In this document: one piece after another, positions 8,524 through 16,970 of the stretch | Layout: each line of letters opens with the position of its first letter | Numbering within the stretch: position 1 is the stretch's first letter | NCBI GenBank assembly: GCA_012517475.1 | Contig: JAAYUV010000006.1 | Span: forward strand, 1 to 46,179 | Source: Peptococcaceae bacterium | GTDB taxonomy: Bacteria > Bacillota > Desulfitobacteriia > Desulfitobacteriales > Syntrophobotulaceae | Length of the DNA stretch: 46,179 bases | Direction: 5' to 3' | The notes under the pieces: model-generated | The model's database searches: none | Told to the model about the DNA's origin: nothing | What the model saw: only the letters and a program-made list of their open reading frames with translations | Translations under genes and position numbers: made by a program

Positions 8524-8973
8524 TTACGATGTAAGATTCCCTTTAAATATAAAAAGCAAACCTGCGATCATCAGTACCACTCCCACAAGCCGGTAAAGAT
8601 TAAAATGGATGACAGGCACGTTAAATAATCCAAAATGATCAATAATCATGCTGATCATAATCTGCCCCAGCATAATGGCAAAAACCGCCGAAGCTGCTCC
8701 GATATTAGGTACGGCGCTTACCATGGAAGTTACAATAAAAGCCCCGAGTAACCCTCCGATAAGCTGCCATTTCGGGACTTGCATGATGCCGGGTAAATTT
8801 CCCTTGCCAAAAAATAACACAACCAATAATAAAGCGGCCGTACCTAGAGCAAAGGAAAAGAAAGAACTTTCATATACCCCTATCCTTTTTCCTAACGAAC
8901 TGTTGATCGATGATTGAATCCCAAACGCCCAACCTGAAAGAACCATAAGAATGACATAAATTATCTTATTCAT
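8524..8973 (-). CDS. DMT-superfamily YdcZ/DUF606 membrane transporter
   Basis: This 149-residue protein consists of about five hydrophobic helices. It opens with MNKIIYVILMVLSGWAFGIQ and contains SSINSSLGKRIGVYESSFFS, the family hallmark near residues 21-40. GGLLGAFIVTSMVSAVPNIG and AASAVFAIMLGQIMISMIID follow. This is the usual single-unit size for DUF606 (YdcZ) members, half-size relatives of drug/metabolite exporters that probably dimerise. The gene begins 32 bp after the M20 peptidase stop on the same strand, so it could export a product released by that enzyme; this link is inferred from position only. Confidence 0.75.
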   Translation of the reverse strand: MNKIIYVILMVLSGWAFGIQSSINSSLGKRIGVYESSFFSFALGTAALLLVVLFFGKGNLPGIMQVPKWQLIGGLLGAFIVTSMVSAVPNIGAASAVFAIMLGQIMISMIIDHFGLFNVPVIHFNLYRLVGVVLMIAGLLFIFKGNLTS

Positions 8974-9005
8974 TGCTGCCTGCTTTTCTCCTTAGCACAT
9001 AATAT

Positions 9006-10202
9006 CTATATCATATCAAGGAAACCCATACTTGTTAAGATAAGCACCCGCAAACCAATGACAAGGGATTCCTCATCAATATTAAAACGCGGGTGATGAT
9101 GCGGGTTGACAATTCCTTTCTCGGCATTTCCCGCCCCGATAAACAGCAGGGCTCCCGGAACATCCTGAAGATAAGCGGAAAAATCTTCTCCTCCCATTAC
9201 CGGAGAAACCGTTTCCAAAGCGTCTGCGCCGACCGTTCTCAGGAGAATATCCGAAATCTTGGAAACGAACGAATCATCATTAATCACAGGGTCATATCCC
9301 AATTCATATTGAAAAGTATACCCGGCACCGTAGGCCGAACACACCCCGGCAATCATTTTTTCCATGACAGCCGGTATCTCTCTTCTTTTTTCCCGGCTGA
9401 AAGTTCTGACCGTTCCTTTCATGTCAACCTGGGACGGAATGACGTTATATGCCGTTCCGCCGCCGTGAATACCGGTTATGGACAAAACCAGGGGATCAAG
9501 GGGATTGTTCATGCGTGAAACCAAAGCCTGTAAACCGGTAATAACCTGGGCACTGACCAAGATAGGATCGATCGTTTCCTGGGGCATCGCAGCATGTCCT
9601 CCCTTCCCCAGGATGGTAATATCAAAGTTATCCGGTGCGGCCATCAAAGGTCCCCTGGCAATTCCGATCTTTCCGACGGACAAGGGGACCCATAAATGGA
9701 CAGCAAAGATCCCGTCCACCCCTTTTAAAACGCCTTGCCGGACAATTTCTCTTGCTCCCCCCGGATGATATTCTTCAGCATGTTGAAAAATAAACCGGAT
9801 TTCTCCCTTGATTTCACTTTGAAATCTCGCAAGGATTTTTGCAGCGCTTAACAGCATCGCAATATGTCCGTCATGACCGCAGGCATGCATCACGCCGGGT
9901 TGCAAGGATTGATAGTCGATTTGGTTCTCCTCCTGGATCGCCAGCGCGTCCATATCACTCCGAAGGGCGAGTGCCTTCCCTTCTTTTCCTCCCTTTAATA
10001 CGGCCAGCACACTGGTTTCCGTCGGCCTGCTGACCGACAATGAGGGTATTTCCTGCAAAGCGTTATATATTCGCTCCGATGTTTGAATTTCCTTAAAAGA
10101 CAATTCGGGATTTTGGTGAATCACTCGTCTGGTCTGAATCAATTCATTTTGATTTTGCAACACCATTTCTTCTATCGCAGCTAGTATTTCGGACTTTAGC
10201 AT
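9006..10202 (-). CDS. M20-family amidohydrolase (N-acyl amino acid/hippurate hydrolase type)
   Basis: The product is about 398 residues. Metal-binding motifs of the M20D group are visible: LALRSDMDALAIQE, then GVMHACGHDGHIAMLL with the CGH-D-H metal ligands, then FIFQHAEEYHPGG. A lid/dimerisation domain (NFDITILGKGGHAAMPQETI) and the final metal ligand region (VSPVMGGEDFSAYL) follow. Relatives are cytoplasmic, Mn- or Zn-dependent enzymes that cleave N-acyl amino acids or indole and benzoyl conjugates; the substrate is not determined here. The ATG at 10200-10202 lies 8 bases after GAGGAG and is preferred over the GTG at 10208. Downstream are a DMT exporter and a CPBP protease in tight array. 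An ATGAAT-N5-ATTCAT inverted repeat lies upstream at 10296-10312. Confidence 0.85.
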   Translation of the reverse strand: MLKSEILAAIEEMVLQNQNELIQTRRVIHQNPELSFKEIQTSERIYNALQEIPSLSVSRPTETSVLAVLKGGKEGKALALRSDMDALAIQEENQIDYQSLQPGVMHACGHDGHIAMLLSAAKILARFQSEIKGEIRFIFQHAEEYHPGGAREIVRQGVLKGVDGIFAVHLWVPLSVGKIGIARGPLMAAPDNFDITILGKGGHAAMPQETIDPILVSAQVITGLQALVSRMNNPLDPLVLSITGIHGGGTAYNVIPSQVDMKGTVRTFSREKRREIPAVMEKMIAGVCSAYGAGYTFQYELGYDPVINDDSFVSKISDILLRTVGADALETVSPVMGGEDFSAYLQDVPGALLFIGAGNAEKGIVNPHHHPRFNIDEESLVIGLRVLILTSMGFLDMI

Positions 10203-10324
10203 TTCCACAACTCCTCTTACCTTGCTATATCTATTATTCTCCCCGGAACAGATAAAATCCTTGGTTCACATGAAGTATTTCGGCAAATGAAGCGAATGAA
10301 TACAGAATTCATGAAATGTAATTC

Positions 10325-10352
10325 TTGCTTTTCGTACAGATTTTGTTACTAT
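10325..10352 (+). promoter_or_regulatory. Possible sigma-A promoter of the PII leader
   Basis: TTGCTT (10325-10330) and TACTAT (10347-10352) are separated by 16 bases. This would start transcription just before the tandem 14-bp repeat and the leader terminator. It is a by-eye match only. Confidence 0.35.
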
Positions 10353-10360
10353 ATAAGTAA

Positions 10361-10388
10361 GTTATACGAAGTGTGTTATACGAAGTGT
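10361..10388 (+). repeat. Tandem 14-bp direct repeat in the PII leader
   Basis: GTTATACGAAGTGT occurs twice head-to-tail (10361-10374 and 10375-10388), between the possible promoter and the leader terminator. It could be an operator or an RNA-binding site. Within this window it is found only here. Confidence 0.7.
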
Positions 10389-10404
10389 GGGGGACAATGA
10401 GGTT

Positions 10405-10436
10405 CTCGGACAGTATGTTCGGGATTTTTTTTATTT
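10405..10436 (+). terminator. Intrinsic terminator inside the PII gene leader
   Basis: CTCGGACA (10405-10412) pairs along its length, with two G-U pairs, with TGTTCGGG (10416-10423) around a 3-base loop. It is followed by ATTTTTTTTATTTT. It lies about 90 bp upstream of the PII start codon and downstream of the putative promoter, so it is positioned as an attenuator rather than a gene-end terminator. No alternative antiterminator stem was obvious by eye. Confidence 0.7.
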
Positions 10437-10526
10437 TGGAAGGAGAGATAACTGTTTTTTGATGATGCGTATATGAACTGGTAAGTTCATCTATATTATA
10501 CTTAAGGAAATTGTGAGGTGTAAGTT

Positions 10527-10865
10527 ATGAAAAAAGTAGAATGTGTTATTCGTCCCGCTAAATTAGAGGAAGTCAAAGAGGCTCTTGGGAAATATGGTGT
10601 AAAAGGCATGACGGTAACCAATGTCATCGGATGCGGACTCCAGCAAGGTAAAACAGAGTTTTACCGCGGAAGTACCTATACCATCAACCTCTTGCCCAAA
10701 GTAAAAATTGAAGTGGTGGTACCGGATGAGTCCTTAGACAATGTGATTGATATTATCGTCAAAACTGCCAGGACCGGGGAAATCGGAGACGGGAAAATCT
10801 TTGTCTACGATATGCTCAATGCTGTAAGAATCAGAACCGGTGAATCCGGCGAAAACGCTGTCTGA
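10527..10865 (+). CDS. PII-family nitrogen regulatory protein (GlnB/GlnK type)
   Basis: This 112-residue protein has full PII length and signatures: MKKVECVIRPAKLEEVKEAL at the N-terminus, a T-loop (GKTEFYRGSTYTINLLPKVK) with Tyr51 present, and the C-terminal signature TGEIGDGKIFVYDMLNAVRI. PII trimers bind ATP/ADP and 2-oxoglutarate and control nitrogen transport and assimilation targets by direct contact. Whether Tyr51 is uridylylated here is unknown. There is no amtB or glutamine synthetase gene next to it, so a GlnB-like stand-alone role is as likely as a GlnK role. The ribosome site is GTGAGGTG. The 317-bp region upstream carries a possible promoter, a tandem repeat, an intrinsic terminator and an ATGAACT-GGTA-AGTTCAT hairpin at about 10473-10490, suggesting attenuation. 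Confidence 0.92.
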   Translation: MKKVECVIRPAKLEEVKEALGKYGVKGMTVTNVIGCGLQQGKTEFYRGSTYTINLLPKVKIEVVVPDESLDNVIDIIVKTARTGEIGDGKIFVYDMLNAVRIRTGESGENAV

Positions 10866-10901
10866 TACCAATACCCTAGTTATTTAAAATATGGTGAGGG
10901 G

Positions 10902-11150
10902 TTGTTGCAAAACTACTTAAGGAGGTTTCCATAATGTATAGCCGCTCTCGGCAGATCGTGAAGGCCACTAGCCTTCACGCATCCGTGGCGAGCCGCTTGT
11001 TGCCATCCATGGCATCGCGGCACTAGTCCATCCCGTGAAGGCTATCGAAAGCCTTCACGCGTCGAAACAGCCGCGCTCCGCATCGCGTTACGCATGCGTA
11101 ACGCGCTTGACGCTGTCTATACATTACGGAAACTAGTCGTTTTGCAACAG
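10902..11150 (+). repeat. Covarying hairpin element C (long form)
   Basis: The left arm (10902-10940) and right arm (11118-11150) pair as TTGCAAAAC...GTTTTGCAA, then GTTTCC with GGAAAC, then TAATGTATA with TATACATTA. The interior of about 177 bp contains CCGCTCTCGGCAGAT, GTTGCCATCCATGGCATC followed by GCGGCACTAG, and AACAGCCGCGCTCCGCATCG. It also contains several perfect hairpins: GTGAAGGC-CACTA-GCCTTCAC, GTGAAGGCT with AGCCTTCAC, and CGCGTTACGCATGCGTAACG. It lies between the convergent 3' ends of the PII and chemoreceptor genes and ends in CTTTTTGT, so it may also terminate. Confidence 0.87.
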
Positions 11151-11229
11151 CTTTTTGTAAAAAAAGAGAATGCCCCGGACTAATGGGACATCCCCTGGAA
11201 AAACATCTTGTTACCTTGACTCAAACCAA

Positions 11230-13134
11230 CTAATTGACTTCCACCATATTTTCTACCGCTGCGAGAATATTCTGGCCTGTAGCAGTAATTTGTTCACTCG
11301 ATCTTAATGACTCGTTGATGGCTTTGCTGACATCGTTCATCTTTCTTTCCAGTTCAGAGGATACTTCGGAAATATTCTTGATCAATGACAGCATCATATT
11401 TTCATCATTCATCGTGGATTTCACTACCTGACCGGATTGATCAGCAAGCTTCTGTACTTCCTGGGCAACAACCGCAAAACCTCTGCCGTGTTCTCCCGCC
11501 CGCGCTGCCTCAATCGCCGCATTCAAAGAAAGCAAGTTGGTCTGGCTGGCAATATCAACAATCTGTTTGGATGCTTTGACAAAGTTATTTAGCTTAATTT
11601 CCATCTGTTTGACACTTTCTTTTAACTGAGCAGCGGTTTGTACGGTTTTCTCAGCCTGCCCGTTAATATCCGTCAATGTCCCGGCACTTTCCTCATTGGC
11701 TTGAGCCAATTCTGTAAGCGAATTCTTGATTAAACTGACGTTTTCCTTCAATTCGTTGGCTTTAATCAAGCGTTCATTGCTTAATTCTTCAATCTCTTTC
11801 AGCATCGCGTTGATTTCAGTATTCTTCACTGTTTCCGATAAAACCTTGTTCCGTGTATAATCCATGCAATTGGCTTGTACATTCAGACCGTTAAAAATGT
11901 CAATGGCCATGTCTTCACAAGTATGGCATCCGCATGCGGTACAATTAATATTGCGGGAGCTTTCATCGTTTTTATAAAGAGAAACGAAGATTTCATCGAT
12001 TTGAGATTTTGAGGGGATAACTTTCGGTTTGATTGCTCTTGTCCGGTCGTATTCACGCAGGAAATCCTTCAGGTTAAGTTCTTTATCAAATTTTTCCCCT
12101 ATCCATTTAAATTTTTTATTGAGATGACCTTTTGTCCCTTCCTGAAGCTTTTCCTTTTTCATTTTGTTAAATTTGTAATCAATATCATCAATGGCATGAT
12201 GGTTAATACAGGCCGCAGAACCGATATTGCACCCGTGAATGCAATTCAAGGCATCAACTACCAAGGGAATCGGTTTATTTTCTTTGATCCTGCTTTTATA
12301 ATTGGATAAATAATCATAAACAATTTCCGAACCTTCTACTTGTTTCACCCAGGCATCATCTACGACCGCTTCAATATTTTCTTTCAAGCCGCCGGGACGG
12401 CTGTATAAAAAGCCCAGGGAACAGGGAATATCATCAAAATCTTTTTCCTCGTAAACACTCAGGTTAATCCCTTTATTAGCCAAATACGCTGCAATCTTCT
12501 TATATGTAACATTATAAGAAATCATCCCGTCCGTATTTTCCATCTCATTTTTTTTGGCGATACAAGGAGACAGAAATGCTAATTTGTTGTTAATATTTAA
12601 GTACTTTCTTAAATAAATAGCCGTACACATCATAGGACTGTGAACAGGTGACAGGTTGCTGATGATTTCCGGATTAAATTTTTCAATATAGCTCACGATG
12701 GCGGGACAGGGCTGGGCAACTACGGAGGAGAGTTTATATTCTTTAATTGCTTTTAAGTATGCCCAAGTCGTGATATCTGCTCCATAAGAAACATCATACA
12801 CGGCACTAACCCCGGTTGATTTCAGATAGGCCAAAAGTCTTTTATAGTTGGAAAAATTAGCTCTGACCGCAGGAGCAGCAATAACGGTAATTCTGGTGCC
12901 GTTTCTCAGATCATTGAAAAATTGTTCCGTATCATCGATATATTCTCTGGCATCATGATCACAAACCTCAAGACATTTGCCGCAATTAATACACCATTCG
13001 TTATTCACTTTGACTTTTACGACATTATCGCTGTTTGTATAAGCGATATTCGCGTTAACCGGACAGTGCCGGATACATTTGTTACAGCCTTCACATTTTG
13101 TTTCATCCGTAACGATTAAATTAGTATTTGCCAT
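11230..13134 (-). CDS. Soluble [FeFe]-hydrogenase-like chemoreceptor (sensory hydrogenase fused to MCP signalling domain)
   Basis: This 634-residue protein has no membrane segment. Residues 1-65 hold two [4Fe-4S] motifs ([24 protein letters not shown]). Residues about 80-370 are an [FeFe]-hydrogenase H-cluster domain with reduced motifs: L1 [12 protein letters not shown] (Cys143), L2 [11 protein letters not shown] (Cys191) and L3 [15 protein letters not shown]. Catalytic enzymes carry TSCCP at L1. Near residue 400 is a further Fe-S motif, [20 protein letters not shown]. Residues 430-634 form a chemotaxis signalling coiled coil with the hairpin tip signature [20 protein letters not shown]. The layout matches sensory (HydS-like) hydrogenases, thought to report H2 or redox state to CheA or other partners. 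No che genes are adjacent and no catalytic hydrogenase is encoded here. Monocistronic; family call sure, ligand inferred. Confidence 0.85.
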   Translation of the reverse strand: MANTNLIVTDETKCEGCNKCIRHCPVNANIAYTNSDNVVKVKVNNEWCINCGKCLEVCDHDAREYIDDTEQFFNDLRNGTRITVIAAPAVRANFSNYKRLLAYLKSTGVSAVYDVSYGADITTWAYLKAIKEYKLSSVVAQPCPAIVSYIEKFNPEIISNLSPVHSPMMCTAIYLRKYLNINNKLAFLSPCIAKKNEMENTDGMISYNVTYKKIAAYLANKGINLSVYEEKDFDDIPCSLGFLYSRPGGLKENIEAVVDDAWVKQVEGSEIVYDYLSNYKSRIKENKPIPLVVDALNCIHGCNIGSAACINHHAIDDIDYKFNKMKKEKLQEGTKGHLNKKFKWIGEKFDKELNLKDFLREYDRTRAIKPKVIPSKSQIDEIFVSLYKNDESSRNINCTACGCHTCEDMAIDIFNGLNVQANCMDYTRNKVLSETVKNTEINAMLKEIEELSNERLIKANELKENVSLIKNSLTELAQANEESAGTLTDINGQAEKTVQTAAQLKESVKQMEIKLNNFVKASKQIVDIASQTNLLSLNAAIEAARAGEHGRGFAVVAQEVQKLADQSGQVVKSTMNDENMMLSLIKNISEVSSELERKMNDVSKAINESLRSSEQITATGQNILAAVENMVEVN

Positions 13135-13418
13135 GCTTTTTTCCTCCCCCAGGTAGAGAAAAATATATCTATATATGTATCTAACAAACTAACTTGATTC
13201 TAGCATATTTTACAAAATTTTAATATAGATTTTTAGAATGTACAAAATATTTGGGAAACTTTTCGATTTGAAAAGTTGTTTTACTATTTTTATTTTTTTA
13301 CCAGTTTTGGTTTTTTTATTAGCAGATAGCAAACAATTACCTGAGTAATAAAACTACAAATACAAATAATAAGTACGACTCCCAAACAAAAAATCTTAAT
13401 TTAAGGAGGGAAAACGAC

Positions 13419-13625
13419 ATGCCAGGAGAAAGAAATACAAACCAACCCGTAGTTTCAGGTGCCGGAAAAGGCTTGGATTCACTCAAATACGAAATTGCCA
13501 ATCAATTAGGCGCTACCCTCGGTGGCGACCGTACTGCCCGTGAAAACGGAACAGTAGGCGGCTATATGACCAAACGTATGGTTCAGTTTGCTGAGCAGCA
13601 GCTGAAGAGCGGCCAGAGAATCTAA
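13419..13625 (+). CDS. Alpha/beta-type small acid-soluble spore protein
   Basis: This 68-residue protein has both SASP signatures: LDSLKYEIANQLGATLG, in which the E-I pair is the germination-protease (GPR) cleavage region, and GYMTKRMVQFAEQQL near the end. SASPs coat DNA in the dormant spore, shift it toward A-form and protect it from UV and heat. They are made in the forespore under sigma-G. A strong ribosome site (AAGGAGGG) precedes the ATG. The 284-bp AT-rich region upstream (13135-13418) shares the string CCTGAGTA (about 13350) with the region before the second SASP gene, perhaps part of a forespore promoter, and holds an AACTTTTC/GAAAAGTT hairpin at 13257-13277. Otherwise nothing is recognised there. 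Confidence 0.93.
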   Translation: MPGERNTNQPVVSGAGKGLDSLKYEIANQLGATLGGDRTARENGTVGGYMTKRMVQFAEQQLKSGQRI

Positions 13626-13661
13626 CTGATCGCTGAAAATGCAACCCTTTAGCGAAAGCAC

Positions 13662-13691
13662 AAGAAGCATTCCTTAACCGGAATGCTTCTT
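13662..13691. terminator. Bidirectional hairpin between the SASP gene and thiC
   Basis: AAGAAGCATTCC (13662-13673) pairs with GGAATGCTTCTT (13680-13691), a perfect 12-bp stem with a 6-base loop. It lies between the convergent SASP and thiC genes. T-tracts are weak, but the position fits a shared terminator. Confidence 0.65.
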
Positions 13692-13716
13692 ACTATGTGC
13701 GCTGAGCATGGCGATT

Positions 13717-15018
13717 CTATATAATATTAACAGTCTTGCCGTTAAGAATATTATTCATATTTCTTACCGCACACATTTTGCCGCACATTGTACAGGAATC
13801 CTCAATCTCCGGTTTTGAACTGTCTCTATATCTTTTTGGTTTTTCCTGATCAATGGCTAAAGCAAACATTTTGTTCCAATCCAGCTTTCTTCTGGCTTCA
13901 CTCATTGCATTATCCCAATCCCGGGCACCTTTTATTCCTTTGGCAATATCTGCAGCATGAGCGGCTATCCTTGCGGCTATGATTCCATCCTTCATATCCT
14001 CATAGTCAGGAAGTCTCAGGTGTTCGGCCGGGGTTACATAACAAAGAAAATCGGCCCCGCTGGCAGCGGCAATTGCTCCTCCGATTGCACTGGTGATGTG
14101 GTCATACCCTGGTGCGATGTCCGTAACGATTGGCCCAAGGACATAAAATGGCGCTCCATGGCACAGTCTTTTTTGAATGATCATATTTGCTTCAATCTCA
14201 TTAATAGCCATATGTCCGGGCCCTTCTATCATAACTTGGACATCTTTTTTCCAGGCTTCTTTGGTTAATTCTCCTAAAACGATCAGTTCTTCAATCTGGG
14301 ATAGGTCAGTTGAGTCATTAATACTGCCAGGTCTGCAGGCATCACCAAGACTGATGGTAACATCGTATTGATTGCATATTTCAAGAACTTTATCAAAATG
14401 CTCATAAAAGGGATTCTCATTGCCTGTTAATTCCATCCACGCGAAAAGGAGAGAACCTCCTCTCGATACGATATTTGTCAACCTGCCGTTTTTCTTGAAT
14501 CTTTCTGCTGTTGCCTTATTGATACCGGCGTGGATCGTCATGAAATCCACCCCGTCTTCAGCGTGAGTCAAGACTACCTCCAAGAATTCCTCAGCAGATA
14601 TGGATGCAAGATCTTTATCATAGAAACCTACAGCATCATAGACAGGAACGGTGCCGATCATAACCGGGGAAATCCCGATAAGCTCCTTTCGGAAGTCTCT
14701 GGTTTTCCCGTAAGAGCTAAGATCCATGATCGCATCTGCTCCTAATTCAACAGCCTTTTTGGCTTTTTCCATTTCTGTTTCAAAACACTTGCAGTCTTTG
14801 GAAATGCCAAGATTCACATTGATTTTCGTCTTAAGTCCTTGACCGATTCCACCTGGTTTTAAATTGATATGATTTTTGTTTGCCGGAACAGCTATCCTTC
14901 CTTGGGCAACCAAAGACAATAGATCATTCACATCTCTGCCTTCATGTTTAGCTACAAATTCTATTTGTGTTGTTATAATCCCTTTGCGTGCTGCTTCCAT
15001 TTGCGTATTGTAATTCAT
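13717..15018 (-). CDS. thiC: Phosphomethylpyrimidine synthase ThiC
   Basis: This 433-residue radical-SAM enzyme rearranges aminoimidazole ribotide into HMP phosphate, the pyrimidine half of thiamine. Recognised segments include [87 protein letters not shown] and [20 protein letters not shown]. The C-terminal cluster motif [12 protein letters not shown] (C-x2-C-x4-C) binds the [4Fe-4S] cluster. The length suits the short Clostridial form without the long N-terminal extension. It is a single-gene unit here: no other thi gene follows, and expression should be governed by the TPP riboswitch and terminator just upstream. Confidence 0.96.
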   Translation of the reverse strand: MNYNTQMEAARKGIITTQIEFVAKHEGRDVNDLLSLVAQGRIAVPANKNHINLKPGGIGQGLKTKINVNLGISKDCKCFETEMEKAKKAVELGADAIMDLSSYGKTRDFRKELIGISPVMIGTVPVYDAVGFYDKDLASISAEEFLEVVLTHAEDGVDFMTIHAGINKATAERFKKNGRLTNIVSRGGSLLFAWMELTGNENPFYEHFDKVLEICNQYDVTISLGDACRPGSINDSTDLSQIEELIVLGELTKEAWKKDVQVMIEGPGHMAINEIEANMIIQKRLCHGAPFYVLGPIVTDIAPGYDHITSAIGGAIAAASGADFLCYVTPAEHLRLPDYEDMKDGIIAARIAAHAADIAKGIKGARDWDNAMSEARRKLDWNKMFALAIDQEKPKRYRDSSKPEIEDSCTMCGKMCAVRNMNNILNGKTVNII

Positions 15019-15144
15019 AATTTCCTCCTTGTTATTTCATACTTCCTGGAGGTAACCCTATGTTAAACCTTAAGGAAATAGAAAAGCACAAACAGCAAGA
15101 TAACAAAACCATACCCCCTTTCACTTTAAAATAAAAACAAATAA

Positions 15145-15164
15145 GCTTACCCGTATGGATAAGC
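15145..15164 (-). terminator. Terminator of the TPP riboswitch expression platform
   Basis: On the minus strand GCTTATCC pairs with GGGTAAGC (one G-U) around the loop ATAC and is followed by TTATTTGTTTTTATTTT. It sits between the TPP aptamer and the thiC start, as expected for a transcriptional-OFF switch. Confidence 0.75.
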
Positions 15165-15189
15165 CAAAAAATAAAGCGCTTTTGTTTTT

Positions 15190-15265
15190 CCCTACGGTGG
15201 TACTAGCCACATCAGGTTCAAAGGGTTAAGAATACTTCTTTCTCAGCCTTACGGCACCCCCAAAG
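15190..15265 (-). promoter_or_regulatory. TPP riboswitch (THI box)
   Basis: Read on the minus strand, the region runs GGGGGTGCC, GGCTGAGA, ACCCTTTGAACCTGAT, GGCTAGTACC and CCGTAGGGAA. These are the highly conserved TPP aptamer elements in their order and spacing. It precedes thiC and an intrinsic terminator, so thiamine pyrophosphate should prematurely end thiC transcription. Confidence 0.96.
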
Positions 15266-15332
15266 ACTATTCAATTGGTTCAATTATAACACCATAAAAA
15301 GGAGGTGTAAATAAAATAATCCGAAGTTCTGT

Positions 15333-15950
15333 TTATTTATTCTCATGATCAAAATATCCTTTTTCAATACAATCCTGAATCATCGTATTGATATATTGCC
15401 AGAGCTCCACTGACCCTTCCTTGACATGCAGGTTTTTTTGAAACACCCGCTCACTGGGAATATGATGTTTTTTCCAGGTATGACCTTCCGTTCGGGTATT
15501 CAGCAAAAGGGGCTCCAGCCTGTCCAGAACGGCCGCAAATTTTGCTTCGGAAGTCTCTTTGGCTTCAAACTCCTCCCAAAGACTCTTAAATTCATCCTGC
15601 TGGTCTTCCGGCAAGAAACCAAAAAGCCGTAAAGCTGCTTCACTCTCCCGCTGCAGCTTGCTGCTGTTCCCCTCAATATCATAGATAAATGTATCCCCGG
15701 CATCAATTTCCACGATATCATGGATTAAAACCATTTTCACGACTTTTAGGATATCCAGTCCCGGATCATTGGCATACTCTTTCAGAATAATCGCCATCAC
15801 GGCAAGATGCCAGGAATGCTCCGCATCATTTTCTTCCCTGCTGCCGTCACTGATCAGGGATTGCCTGTAAATCTTTTTTAATTTATCAATCTCTAAAATG
15901 AAATTGATCTGTTGGTTTAATCTTTCATTCATACTTTTACACGTATCCAT
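15333..15950 (-). CDS. HD-domain phosphohydrolase (YfbR/5'-deoxynucleotidase-like)
   Basis: This 205-residue HD_3-type protein has the metal ligands in order: DAEHSWHLAVMAIIL (His near residue 46), MVLIHDIVEIDAGDTFIYD (the HD pair), and a late FAAVLDRLEPLLLN helix carrying the last Asp. The WKKHHIPSE region follows. Relatives such as YfbR dephosphorylate deoxynucleoside 5'-monophosphates; others have unknown substrates. It lies 42 bp after rarD on the same strand and is likely co-transcribed with it. The start is uncertain: no strong ribosome site precedes the ATG at 15950, and a second Met lies six residues in. Confidence 0.8.
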   Translation of the reverse strand: MDTCKSMNERLNQQINFILEIDKLKKIYRQSLISDGSREENDAEHSWHLAVMAIILKEYANDPGLDILKVVKMVLIHDIVEIDAGDTFIYDIEGNSSKLQRESEAALRLFGFLPEDQQDEFKSLWEEFEAKETSEAKFAAVLDRLEPLLLNTRTEGHTWKKHHIPSERVFQKNLHVKEGSVELWQYINTMIQDCIEKGYFDHENK

Positions 15951-15992
15951 CTTTGTACCTGCCTAAAATTTAGATATAAGATTCTTAATGAC

Positions 15993-16898
15993 TCATAACC
16001 TGTGGTATTTCTTGTAACGGGCATACCCGTTCACCTGGGAAAACGAATAGATAAGGAGTGCGGTCCATATAAAGGAAAAAGTGAGGATGTGTATCCAGGT
16101 AAAAGACTCATGGTACAAGTAAATCCCTAAAAGCAAACTCATGGTTGGAGACAGATATTGAATAAAGCCAACTGTTGTCAGAGGAACTTTTTTAGCCCCA
16201 TCGGAAAAAAGAAGCAAAGGAATAGCCGTTACAATACCGGTCCCCAGGATAAAAAGCATTTCCCGAAGGGATAAAGAAGAATAAACCGGCTGGCCGTGGA
16301 CATTTTGGTACAGGAGATAACCTATGGCGAGAGGAAGAACCGCTAAGGTTTCTAAAGATAACCCCATGACCACTTCCGTATCTACCCTCTTCTTGACCAG
16401 GCTATAGGCCGAAAAAGTCAAAGCCAGGATAACGGCGATCAGGGGGATTCGCCCAAAGCTGAAGGTGATAATCCCAACCCCGATAGCAGCCAGAACGACC
16501 GCGATCAGCTGAAAGCTGTTTAATTTTTCCTTTAGCACCACCCGGCCGAGAAAGATCGTCAGCAATGGATTAATATAATAGCCCAGACTTGCTTCGATGA
16601 TTTGATTGGAATTCACCGCATAAATATACGTAAACCAATTTAACGTGATAATGATCCCGCTTACATAAAGGACGACACTCTTGCCCTTTTTGAGCTGGGC
16701 GAAAAGCTCTTTCATTCTCCCCTGTAAGATAAGAATCATAAAAACAAAGAGAAATGACCAAATAATCCGGTTGGCGATAATTTGATCGGAAGGAACCCGG
16801 GTCAGTTGTTTCCAGTATAAAGGAAGTACTCCCCATAAGAAAATCGCAGTAAAAACTTCTACTATACCCCGAGCCAGGTCTTTATGATTGTCGGACAT
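15993..16898 (-). CDS. rarD: RarD-type EamA family permease
   Basis: This 301-residue protein has ten predicted membrane helices in two EamA repeats. The RarD-type N-terminus is visible (GIVEVFTAIFLWGVLPLYWK, VPSDQIIANRIIWSFLFVFM), as are NWFTYIYAVNSNQIIEASLG and YYINPLLTIFLGRVVLKEKL. The second repeat ends with IQYLSPTMSLLLGIYLYHES. RarD proteins belong to the drug/metabolite transporter superfamily and were linked with chloramphenicol sensitivity, but their natural substrate is unclear. It is followed closely by the HD hydrolase gene. A terminator at 16939-16959 separates it from glnS upstream. Confidence 0.88.
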   Translation of the reverse strand: MSDNHKDLARGIVEVFTAIFLWGVLPLYWKQLTRVPSDQIIANRIIWSFLFVFMILILQGRMKELFAQLKKGKSVVLYVSGIIITLNWFTYIYAVNSNQIIEASLGYYINPLLTIFLGRVVLKEKLNSFQLIAVVLAAIGVGIITFSFGRIPLIAVILALTFSAYSLVKKRVDTEVVMGLSLETLAVLPLAIGYLLYQNVHGQPVYSSLSLREMLFILGTGIVTAIPLLLFSDGAKKVPLTTVGFIQYLSPTMSLLLGIYLYHESFTWIHILTFSFIWTALLIYSFSQVNGYARYKKYHRL

Positions 16899-16938
16899 CT
16901 GAATTACCCTTCTTTATTAATGTTACGTACAAAAGATT

Positions 16939-16959
16939 CGAACCCTGGAAAAGGGTTCG
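16939..16959 (-). terminator. Terminator of glnS
   Basis: On the minus strand CGAACCC pairs with GGGTTCG around TTTTCCA, and is followed by AATCTTTTG. It lies 12 bp beyond the glnS stop. Confidence 0.6.
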
Positions 16960-16970
16960 GGTGGGAGCTG

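Noticed and set aside
10361-10388. Resemblance of the tandem repeat to a lox-type recombination arm
   Set aside because: The units are direct, not inverted, and lack a spacer; only a short core is similar.
10902-11150. Integron attC site or tRNA-like structure as an explanation for the hairpin elements
   Set aside because: No conserved AAC/GTT core boxes at the ends, no cassette genes or integrase, and no tRNA landmarks. The structural analogy is kept only as a comparison.
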